A DNA stretch of 64,000 nucleotides from Xiphophorus maculatus (taxonomy: Eukaryota; Chordata; Actinopteri; Cyprinodontiformes; Poeciliidae). The position numbers were made by a program, and so were the translations under genes. Below, one piece after another: positions 22,919 through 32,306 of this stretch. Where the stretch lies: positions 5,370,501 through 5,434,500 of the forward strand of contig NC_036455.1 in NCBI RefSeq assembly GCF_002775205.1, in the 5' to 3' direction. The number at the start of each line of letters is the position of its first letter. The stretch's first letter is position 1. The notes under the pieces were generated by a model. It searched no databases, had not been told where the DNA came from, and worked only from the letters and a program-made list of their open reading frames with translations.

Positions 22919-25900
22919 ATGGCGTCAGTCACAGCCCGTAGCTGGGCTCTCTGCGCGGTCTCTCTCTTAAATCTGCTCTTTGTGTTCATTTCTGGGGCGG
23001 ACTTCATTCGCTTCGTGTCGTTCCGACCCATTTATCACAACATTACAGGGGAGACGACGCTCTGCCAAGGTAAGCTCTCATAAAACTAGAGGCGGCCAGA
23101 AAAAGTTATCACTTGAGGAAGTTGTTTACAGTCACGATGGGCGTGAAGGTTTTGTAGTCATTCAACTGTTTGCAACATTTAAAATTGCGACTACAACGGA
23201 ACTTCTGCAGTGCGTATGACGTATGGCGGAATTTTGTGAGGTGAAGTTAGCGCCCGGCTAGCTCTACTTCGCTCACGTTAGTCGGTGTTTCTCCTCCAAT
23301 GGCGCTTGCCCCTCTCCATTCTCACATTGAACGGTTTAGCCAATGTCGTACCGCCTCATAATGGACCGAGCCTATCAATGTCCGCGCTCACAATGGAAAT
23401 CGGCCAATCACCGTGGCGACATGCGAACCTATCAATGTCCGCGCTCACAATGGAAATCGGCCAATCACCGTGGCGACATGCGAACCTATCAATGTCCGCG
23501 CTCACAATGGAAATCGGCCAATCACCGTGGCGACATGCGAACCTATCAATGTCCGCGCTCACAATGGAAATCGGCCAATCACCGTGAGCCCTCCCTCTCT
23601 CAGACGCCCTCACGCCCCCCACCACCACAAACAAAACAAATTTCGAATTTTATTTTTAAAAATAAAAACCGTTGGAAGATTCTGAAAGTCAGATGTCAGT
23701 AGCCTAGCTTCGTTGAAGAAGGATTCGTCATCACATCATTGATCTCTCGACCTAAACGATCTTGCTGTGAGTACCCATTAATATTGTTTATTGTCTGTTG
23801 TCGTTCAAACAGATTTCGTATTTATAATTGTACATCAGCTAAAATAATATATTGTGGGTTAAATAAAAGGGCGACATAATGATGTCATGTTCTGAGTGCA
23901 AGAGTAAGGACACATTTTATTTTATAATATAGTAGTAACATTTTAAGTTAAAATGTAAATGCATACATAGATATCAACCTATATATAGACCAACCTCGAT
24001 CGATCGATCGAGGGTTATAGTTTTTTTTTTTTACCTCATCATAATTAGCACAGAAAACTATGGCTTTGATTTTACTTTTAAATGCTTTTATGTCATACCC
24101 ATTGTTAGTTGTGCACAAAGTGCATCATTAGTTTATGGAATTTGATTCTGCTAATTCCCAATGTTATCTTCAGATGAGCACCAAGCCAAAGAGCCACAAA
24201 GGTATGGGGGATGGGGAGTGGATGGCAAGGCTTAAGGCATTTGCCAGCACTGGGGTTTGGCCTTCCAATGCAGGGAATAGACCAGCCCCAAGGCAGAAGA
24301 AATGGCATGATATCTATCAGAAGGTAAAGTGAAGTCACTGTTTCATTCACTTGTGTGTGTAGATATGTTTATAAAAAAGGACAGACTTGAGTAGCTGTCA
24401 TTAATAAGATTATGTTACACTGTTTCAGATAGAAAAATGCCCCATGCAAGTTCGGGGACAGACCACCCTTTTTGGAGCGTCTGTCACTTGTGACTGTGGC
24501 TTTCACACTGTTAAAGTAAGCTGGTTTAAAATAATATCTAATAACAATCACTTCTTAGTCAAATTTGAAGCTATGTCTTGTCTCTTGCAATTCTGGTGAA
24601 TGGTGACTTTTATACTTAAAATATCTTTGTTTTGGTAGCCTGCACTGCAGCCTCCTTCTGCACCTCCTTCTTTGACCCCACAGTCTGTGGGTTCACAATC
24701 TAATTCTGGAGATACAGCAACAGCCACCCGCTGTTTCCTGAGGTCCCCTCCATCTTTGTCAAGGGTAAATGTTCTTGTTTGTTTGCTCAATACTTTATAT
24801 TATTGATTCTGTCTTGGCAACAAACTATAATAGTTTTTGAACAAAACATTTTCTTGTGCTTATTTTGATGTAGTGATTTATAAAGTATATACTTCACATG
24901 ATTGTACATTTCTCGTTATTTCTCGTTAGGCAGTCAGCTGCCTCCACCCAGCCTGCTGCCTCCACCCTGTCTGCTGCCTCCACTCTGTCTGCTCCCTCCA
25001 CCCAGCCAGCTCCCTCCACCCAGCCAGCTCCCTCCACCCAGCCAGCTCCCTCCACCCTGTCTGCTGCCTCCACCCAGCCTGGCATTGCTGAGCCTATGTC
25101 AGAGGTGGGCATTCATAGTAAGCTGTAGAATTGAAGAAAAATTTAATAAAACTTCAAATAACTTCAACATTATTTATGTTTTCTCAGGGTTTAGATGAGG
25201 CCGGTGTACCAGGCCTGGACAAAGTTGACAGCTTGGCTGAGTATCTGGTGGAGCTAAGGAGCAAAACCTCACTGGTGCTGACCAACCAGGAGGTCAGTAA
25301 CATGCATTGTTGCTTGCTGCAGACATGCACACGCCTTTCACCTCACTTGCATATTGTTGTCCTAATGTAAAATTGTTTTATTTTCCTGTTTAGGTGAGCT
25401 GCATTGTTGCTCTGTGGCAGAACCTGCTGGAGTTTGATAAACAGAGAACGGTATTTGCTGCAAGACATCAAGAAAGATTGAACACTGGGAGGTTTCGGTC
25501 CCCCAAGAAGAGGCAAGAATTTACTCCTGGGGTTGAGAGTGTAAAGAGGCATGCTCTAACCACTCCAGCCCCATCTGCCCAATGGCCAGACTGCTGCCGC
25601 TTGGTGGAGACCATCTTTGTCCGACTGTGCAATATCCATCGTAGTCCAAAGAAAAGAGGAGCAGGCACAGTCTCCAGGTGCAGCCCCTGCTCAACCTGGT
25701 AGAGAACCTCGAAAATTGACTCGCAAAGTTTTGCACAACACATGCAAAAAATGCGGGCAGTTTAGAATAGCTGAAACAGGACACAGCCAATATAGAGGGC
25801 AAATTTACTGTCCCTCTAATGAAAGTCTCACTAAAGAGCAGTGGCTGGAACAAATTAAAAAGAAAAAATAAACATTTTCTTTATTTTAAATAACTTCACT

Positions 25901-28900
25901 GTATATAAGTTTTATTTAGTTCATAGTGTGTTTATTTTGTTTTGGGTTAATGATACAGATATTTATTCTTATTGTCATTGTGTACACAAAGTAATTCAAC
26001 AAACCATACAGTAAAAGGATTTAAGTCCTTCAGCAAACCACAAATTTCTTGGTTAAGAAAAAGAAATGGGAGACTTCAATGGAAATGTGTTGCATCCAAA
26101 TGCTACAATGTTTTGGGACTAACTAAAAATGTTTAATTCACTGTCTTAATTGTTGAATAAATATTTGGTTCTTTTAAACCGATAAGGTCTATGGTCTTTT
26201 GTGAGTAAATATTAGCTGCTTCAAATTCTGAATTATTGGTAATTTAAGCATACACTAGAAAAAAGATATCATTCACTTCACTCAAAGTACTTTAGGAAAG
26301 ACACTTGCAATTTTAGTTTCAGTCACTGTTTTGTGGGAAAAATGAAAATAAGCACTGGGTATGATTAAGGACATTAAAATATACATCAAGTATATAGTAT
26401 ACAGTATAATTTAACACATTAATTTGAATATATCAGAATAAAAAAGCAAAATTAATTAAGCAATTCAAAGTTTTAAAAAGAAAGCCTTTTATGACAAGTG
26501 TTGGGTTTTAGTTTACAGTACTACACTATCTGTACAAAAAAGCATTTAAAATGTTTTCAAGATACAAAAAAACAGCCGTTACTTCATAACACTTAAACAT
26601 TAATTGTGGGAAATCTTTTCACTAAAACATAGTATGGCGACTGGTGGGATCGAACTCGCGACTCTGGGATCGGCCTCACTCTTCCCCTTTCTTCTCCCCT
26701 CCCTTTCTTCCCCCTTCCTTCCTTTCTTCCCCCCCCCCAAGCAGACTATTGTTCCCCAACTTTGGCGCAGTCGGTAGAGCATGAGACTCTTAATCTCAGG
26801 GTCGTGGGTTCGAGCCCCACGTTGGGCGGTTCAAATTTTTGTCGTTTTCGAAAAGTGTCCTACTTGTGAAGCTTAGTATTGGTTAAGTTTAGTTAAGTTA
26901 ATAGTTTCCAATGTCACAGAGTCATTTTTGTACCAAAGATTGTTATTTAAATCATTATACATAATGTTGGTTCACTCAGTGTCAAAATGAGACACATTTC
27001 AAACTGACCATCATGATTCACAGTGCTGTGAAGATGAGTTAGACTTAGACTTAGACTGACTTTATTGTCATTTTGCATGCACAGGGTGCATACAGAACGA
27101 AATTTCGTTGCATACAGCTCAGGATAATGTTTTGAGTTCCCTAAGTGACTACAAAATTTACCTTTCAATGTATTTAATTTATTGTGGAGAAAAGCTATCC
27201 AAACCCAAAATGGCCCTATGTGGAAAATTATTATTTCATAAACCTAATAGCAAGTTGTGCCTGTATGAGCAAAATCTGTCATTTTTGTGAAGCACTTCGC
27301 TCAGCAACACTGTAGAAAATTAGTCTGAGCAACTATAAAACATTTATTTTATTGCCATCAACTAAAATGTCCCCATACACTGACTGACTTTTTCTTTTTT
27401 TATGTTATTGAATGTTAAAGTCTACCTTCATAATTCTTGTTATTTTCTGTTCCTTGATTGTATATTGAAACTGTTTTATTGCCTGCCACCAAAGCCCGAT
27501 TTACAAGGATGTGGGCCGTTGGGCTGCTGCCCAGTTTTGGTGCCCTATACACTAAGTAAAAATTATTTTATAATGTAAATTGCAGTACAATAATAGGTAC
27601 TCCTATTGTATGTTGTTCCCAAAGAAATCCACTATAATTTCATCATTTTTAAACACTTGAATATTGTTTATAATCATAAAAATCTCAAAATATTACCTCA
27701 ACTCATCTTTGGGTTTTATATAAAGCACAGTGTTATAAAAACAAAAAATAAAATCATTTTTAGGCCTCCCCCAAAAGTTTGGCGCTTGGGCCACTGCCCC
27801 TCTAAGCCCCTCCTAAAGTCTGGCCCTGCCGATCAATAACTAGATTTAAATAATTACTTCAATAACTGCTCTTTCTTGACTGTTTGTTGATTTGTGTCCA
27901 CTAAGACTCCGTCCCCTGGCCCGTGGCCTTGAAGGACAGTTCTGTGCTCTGGGCTCTTGTTGTGGATCTGTCCTTGCTGGCTCTCTTCGTTGCCCAGCAC
28001 AGCCTGATGGCCTGGGCTCCGGTCAAACGGGCCCTGCAGACGGTGCTGGGGCCCCTGAACAGGACAGCTTACTGCTTCACTACTGCACTCGCCCTCCAGG
28101 TACAACAGCACTCCCAAAATCAGTGAAATATAAAACGTTTTCCACAGAGAACATGTTTCCTGTTGTTTTATTAATGATCAAAAACTTGTTGAATCCCAGC
28201 TTTTATTTTATTTTGTGAAAATTCATATTAATGCCTGTAGTGATGCCAAGATTTAAGAAATATTTTTGAAATTATTTATAAGTTACCATTCAGAATATTT
28301 TAGGTACAGACACATGAGTTACAGTTTTGTTATTATTTTTATTTTAATTAAAATCTTGATGCATGACTTCATGTCCTCTCTTAGTTTTTTATTATTTGTA
28401 TTATATTTGTAGTTTTTTATTATATTTTATATTCTTAGTTTTGATTTTTATAGTTTTTTGTCATATTTTTATTACATTAATTTTGTTTATTATGTTGAAA
28501 ACTGCAAAACATTTTGTAGTTTTTGTTTCGTTAAGTAAGCTGTGCTGATTTGCCTTTTTTGTGCGGATCTTTTTTGTAAACGTTTACTTCTTTTGATGTT
28601 TCATTTTTTTAAGCTCCTTTTGAACATTTCCAGTCTATGTACAGTTGTTTAATATTTTTAAAACTCTTTTTTGTAAGTTTTGTTAATAGTTTATAGCACA
28701 CTTGTTCTGTCATATGTTTATTTTGTGTAGCTAGTCTAAACAATTTAACTTTAATCAATTTAGTTTGCATCGTTTTTATTTTTTCTGTGTTGTTTATGCA
28801 AACTCAGTTCAAATCCAGTAATCCTTTGGTGATATATATGTTTTATATTTTCCACATGTTTCAGTAGTAATTTTTTATTCTTTCTGTTAGATCCTGATGC

Positions 28901-30368
28901 ATCACTGGCAGCCAGTGACTGGCGCCCCCTGTCTGTGGTCAGTGCGCCATGCACCCTGGAGTGTCTGGTTCCCTCTGCTCTGCTTTGCGTTGCACTTCCT
29001 CTGCTGGGCCATCATCTGCAGCATCCTCGTTATTTTTGATTATCCAGAACTGCTGGGTATTAAACAGGTAGGAAAGTTAAGAGGGGATAGATTTGTGTTT
29101 TTAAATGTGATCTGAATGAGTTAAATTCATGTTATGTTACTGGTATGTGACATTTCATTGTAAAATACCGTCACACTAACTACAAAATGCGTTTATTTAA
29201 TTTTGAATTCTACCTAAAAATAAAGCAAAACACATTTGGGTGTTAGCATTACTTTTTTTCTGACTTCAGAAGTAGAAACTTTAGTGTATTTTTTTTATTA
29301 TTATTTATAAGTTTGGGTGAGGAAATTATTGAGCATATGTTTATGTTTACTGAGATCCCCATTGGTGGTAAAACAAGCTGACCAAACGTTCTGGAGCTCC
29401 GTTGAGTTGCTAGGTAACGGGGCTCGCTGGGGTTGCTAGGAAACGGTGCAGCGCCCGTAGATTGTAACTTTACAGAGGTTTTTAAAACGACACATTTTGC
29501 AAACAACAAAAAACATTAACTTGTTTCCAAACAGCTTTATGTTTTGGCTTTTTTGTAAGTGTTTTGGCTGTTTTTTAAATATATTTTAAATATCCAACAT
29601 TAATAAACAAAGCAACAGAAACAAAAACTAAAATTAATAATGAAGTTATAAAATTGTCCTTCAATAAAAAGGGCTAGTAGACAACAAAGCTTCAGAGTGA
29701 AGACTTTTATCATCCAGTTTTTGGTAGAAAAACGATAAATCATGCAAGTGGAAAATCTTGAACTTGCAGTCTGTGTCGTTTTAAATCGCTTTTAAAACAA
29801 ATTTTTATTTGTTGGAATTTAATTGAGGGCTGATACTGTAACTTTTCTGTTGTGATGTTTTATTTGGATTTTATTAACTTTTTTCTCTCTCCCTTCTCAT
29901 CCACTCATTTTACCGTGTTATCGTTTTTGTGCAGCACTTTGGTGCAGTTTTGAACCCGTTTATAAAATGCTATATAAATACATTTGACATTGACCTTCAG
30001 TTAATTGATTTATTGTTTTTTGCAGCAGGCCTAATAATGATAAAATCTTCTCCTCCTAGGTGTATTATGAGTGCCTGGGTTTGGGGGACCCTTGGGCCCA
30101 GAAACCAGCTCCGGCTCAGCGCCTGCTGTCCCACCTCCGCCACCCCGTCTGCCTGGAGCTGGCCGTCATCCTGTGGCTGCTGCCGGCCTTTTCCCTGGAC
30201 AGGCTCCTGCTGGCCGGCACCCTGTCGGCCTACGTCGGCCTGGCGCACTCTCTGGACAAACAGGATTTAGCCTACCTGTGCGCCCAGCTTAAAGGCAAGG
30301 TGTGGCTCTTAGCGGAGCCGCAGTGCGGCGGCGTGGAGCAGAACGGCAGCAAGGAGAAGGAGGGTTAA
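22919..30368 (+). CDS. nrm: nurim, inner nuclear membrane protein
   Basis: Nurim is a multi-pass inner-nuclear-membrane protein related to the isoprenylcysteine methyltransferase-type fold; its activity is unsettled. Exons are 22919-23069, 27906-28099, 28891-29067 and 30060-30368, all GT-AG, totalling 276 residues (human about 262). The first hydrophobic segment is followed by GADFIRFVSFRP (human has GVEFVRFTSLRP). Exon 2 has LFVAQHSLMAW, exon 3 ends FDYPELLGIKQ, and exon 4 has LSHLRHPVCLEL and YVGLAHSLDKQDL, all diagnostic. The start ATG (22919) lies in GAAATGG and gives an immediate N-terminal membrane segment. Intron 1 is 4.8 kb and contains a nested gene. Phostensin follows on the same strand, as in the human NRM-PPP1R18 pair. 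Confidence 0.95.
23210..23769 (+). promoter_or_regulatory. CpG-rich CCAAT-box promoter and 5' exon of the nested gene
   Basis: A CpG-rich block holds CCAAT words in CTCCAATGGCG (23295), AGCCAATGTCG (23338) and once in each of four 57-bp repeats. It is followed by a probable noncoding exon ending CTTGCT at about 23766 with donor GTGAGTACCC. Regularly spaced CCAAT boxes are typical of NF-Y promoters. That it drives the exons starting at 24174 is inferred from order and orientation. Confidence 0.5.
23372..23586. repeat. 57-bp tandem repeat, 3.8 near-identical copies
   Basis: Units start at 23372, 23429, 23486 and 23543 (last one 44 bp), each beginning CTATCAATGTCCGCGCTCAC and containing CGGCCAATCACCG. 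Copies look identical, suggesting recent expansion. As 57 is a multiple of three and the unit has few stops, several frames stay open on both strands; these are shadows, not proteins. Confidence 0.9.
24174..25871 (+). CDS. nested multi-exon gene of unknown function (transposon-like family), last part frameshifted
   Basis: In-frame exons with good splice sites are 24174-24323 (starts MSTKPKSHKGMGDGEW directly after an acceptor), 24429-24515 (CDCGFHTVK), 24639-24764, 24934-25104 (Ala-Ser-Thr-Pro repeats), 25188-25292 (LAEYLVELRSKTSLVL) and 25394-25702 (LWQNLLEFDKQR; QWPDCCRLVETIFVRLC). All junctions are phase 0. The last exon then hits a stop (25700-25702). The next frame, to 25871, encodes a Cys-rich tail: CKKCGQFRIAETGHSQYRG, then YCPSNESL and a Lys-rich end. 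From memory, a multi-copy fish family has the same order with a longer middle, so this copy looks internally deleted and frameshifted. I do not know its function. AATAAA at 25867-25872 overlaps the final stop. Confidence 0.55.
25880..26630. other. nurim intron 1, no gene seen
   Basis: AT-rich sequence after the nested gene. No splice-supported exon or recognised repeat. Confidence 0.5.
26636..26672 (-). other. tRNA-like 3' fragment on the minus strand
   Basis: Read on the minus strand, GCGAGTTCGATCCCACCAG resembles a tRNA T-arm with B box (GAGTTCGATCC) and the 3' side of an acceptor stem. The 5' half of a tRNA is not evident. It lies about 80 bp from the tRNA-Lys-like sequence on the other strand. 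Confidence 0.4.
26754..26828 (+). tRNA. tRNA-Lys(CTT)-like, slightly degenerate
   Basis: From the D-loop (AGTCGGTAGAGC) to the 3' end it matches vertebrate tRNA-Lys with anticodon CTT in GACTCTTAATC. The A box TGGCGCAGTCGG (26763-26774), B box GGTTCGAGCCC (26807-26817) and a T5 terminator (26836-26840) are present. The 5' half is altered: position 1 is C, so it mispairs with C72; two extra bases precede the D-stem; and the D-stem has one mismatch. It may be a decayed gene or a tRNA-derived repeat. It lies in nurim intron 1. Confidence 0.7.
27035..27122. mobile_element. fragment of a common fish retroelement
   Basis: The words GACTTTATTGTCATTTTGCA and CAGAACGAAATTTCGTTGCA are widespread in fish genomes as remnants of a non-LTR or SINE-type repeat. 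Only about 90 bp remain, so the family is not certain. Confidence 0.5.
29330..29660 (+). repeat. dispersed repeat with paired X-box-like sites, copy 2
   Basis: It carries GTTGCTAGGTAAC (29406-29418) and GTTGCTAGGAAAC (29432-29444), preceded by AACAAGCTGACCAAACGTTC. It lies in nurim intron 3. See copies near 12440 and 52880. Confidence 0.65.
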
Positions 30369-31640
30369 AGGATCCAAAGCTGCCTTCATGTTACAACTAC
30401 TACTGACATATTTGTTTTTACCACATAGTAGGTTTTTAAAAGGTGAATTATTCTTGGAAAACTGTCTTGATGAGATTTCACGCTGTATTTTAGTGCTGGA
30501 TGAAAGAAGAAGAGAAAGTCTGGGTGCATTTCTGATACTATGAATATATTTCTCTGACTGACTTGAACAAAGTGAGTTAAAACTTCATGTCTGGATTATA
30601 CAGGGTGACCAGTGCTTTTGTCTACTTTCAATTCACAGTACTGTAATAGTTTTATTTAGACCACAAGTGTCAAACTCGAGGCACGTGGGCCGAATCTGGG
30701 CCATCGTAGCCGTTTATGCGGCCCTCCAGACTCTATAAACGGCCACAAAAACAGAACTTCAAGAAATCAAATTAGGATTTTTTGTATCGTGCCAAATTAC
30801 ATCAATGTGAAAAGATGTTAAATATTAATTCATTTTAAGAGCCACTTATTGAATATGCAGAGTTTTTTAATGTATAATTTTATTTGTACATTCTGCCAGA
30901 AGGAAACTCATAATCTGGATGTAATTAGAGAACCACAATCAGAACTTTCAGTATTTTGTACTCTACATTAAATACATTAACCTTGGATGTTTTTTTAAGC
31001 ATTTATTTCTCTCTTTCACAGATACTTTTATGTTTTACTGTGTTTCTAAATAGGTTACCAAGGTAACAGACTCAAATCTGTTCCCCAGATCAGTGTTTTT
31101 TTTTGTTTAATCCTGGCTCTCAGGGCCGATCGGCCTGCAGGTTTCAGCTCTTTCCCTGCTGCCACCTGATGAAAATAAGTGGGACGTATCATGCAGAATT
31201 CACATGTTGTACATTTTCTACTTCAATCTGTGTCTCTAATGTGTCTAAAAACCAGTCAGGTTTTGGCAATAAGTTAATGTTTTGGGTCATTTTTTCGAAA
31301 AAAAAGTTTTGCTGTTTTGACTCGAAGCCATAAAACAATCAAACTTTTAAACAATGCTGTTCTTGTTAACATGATGTAGAATTTATCTCTGTTTGCTTTT
31401 ACATCTTATTTATTCATCACATTTCAATTAAAAGAGAAGAAAAGTTTCATCCCCAATTTTAGCACGCTTTATTTTTGTTTTTGTACAAATCTACCTGTTA
31501 ATCTTTTTTTTTAATTATTATTTTTATTTTATTTATTTTTATGTGGACGGCCCCCCAGGTCTGGGACCAAAATTAAATTCTTCTTAGGGCCTCCTACAGC
31601 TTTGCGCCGCCTCTGCCAGTGAAGCTGATCTTCCAGCAGT
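30369..31640. other. nurim 3' region and nurim-phostensin spacer
   Basis: The nurim 3' UTR begins here; no unambiguous AATAAA was found close to the stop, so its end is unknown. A hAT-like fragment (30661-30990) follows. A 31540-31625 segment (GGACGGCCCCCCAGGTCTGG) resembles a short repeat near 27480-27830. No further exon was seen. Confidence 0.45.
30661..30990. mobile_element. hAT-like element fragment (GTGTCAAACTC family)
   Basis: It starts CAAGTGTCAAACTCGAGGC and contains the family words GGCCCTCCAGACTCTA and CATTTTAAGAGCCACTTATTG. The far terminus was not identified. Confidence 0.5.
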
Positions 31641-32080
31641 AGATTTGCGCTTTGGTAAATCTGGCCGCTCCGCTCCCTCCTCCTCTTCCTCTTCCTCATC
31701 ATCCTCCCCAGTCGGTCCTCCCGGGCGGAGAGATGGGCAGAGGGAGGGGGTCAGGAGCCGGGCAGACGGCTCTGCTCTTTAAACTCCTTTTCTTAGTTCC
31801 CACAATATGGTGTGTGCTACTAAACTCTCCTGACGGAACTGACTGCAGTTATCGGATTAGAGCGCTGCAGTTCTGGAGCTGGAGACGGACGGAGCGGCCG
31901 TCGATCGCGCCTTTAGGCAAAGTCAACTTTCCGAGTGACTTCGCGGGACTGCATGCATTTTAAACGAAGCGTTTGAAAGGCTTGATTCTTTCTTTCTTTT
32001 TTATTTATTCGCTCTTGGGGAGATTAAGGCGAAACGGAGCGCATTGGATCCGCTAAATCTTTGCGCGAACGTCGTTGTCT
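31640..32080 (+). promoter_or_regulatory. phostensin promoter and noncoding exon 1
   Basis: The block is GC- and CpG-rich relative to its surroundings and ends with a clean donor (GTTGTCT, then GTAAGTATTT at 32081). The matching acceptor TACAG ends at 32235, 71 bp before the start codon. The upstream limit is approximate. Confidence 0.55.
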
Positions 32081-32306
32081 GTAAGTATTTTCTCGCAAAA
32101 GCAGAATCAAAGTTATTTAAATCCCAAACAATATCGCAAACTACTAGTATTATTAGATGTTTTATCGTTATTAGACATGTTAGTGAAACAAAACTGGATT
32201 TTCTGCTAATATTTTTTATTTTTTTTAAATTACAGATAATTCCTTAAATCTCCCGGGAGAGAGGTTTCGCCCACTTTGGCCAAAGAGGTGCACATTTCTT
32301 TCTGTT

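Noticed and set aside
23372-23586. A CRISPR array
   Set aside because: Units are contiguous with no unique spacers, and the DNA is vertebrate. It is a minisatellite.
23285-23702. Several overlapping open frames with repeated QCPRSQWKSANHRGDMR-type peptides
   Set aside because: They come from the 57-bp repeat, which is open in several frames on both strands. No splice or start context favours any of them, and the block looks like a promoter.
24894-25128. Repetitive WVEGAGWVEGAD-type minus-strand frame
   Set aside because: It is antisense to the Ala-Ser-Thr-Pro repeat exon of the nested gene. The sense exon has proper splice sites and phase.
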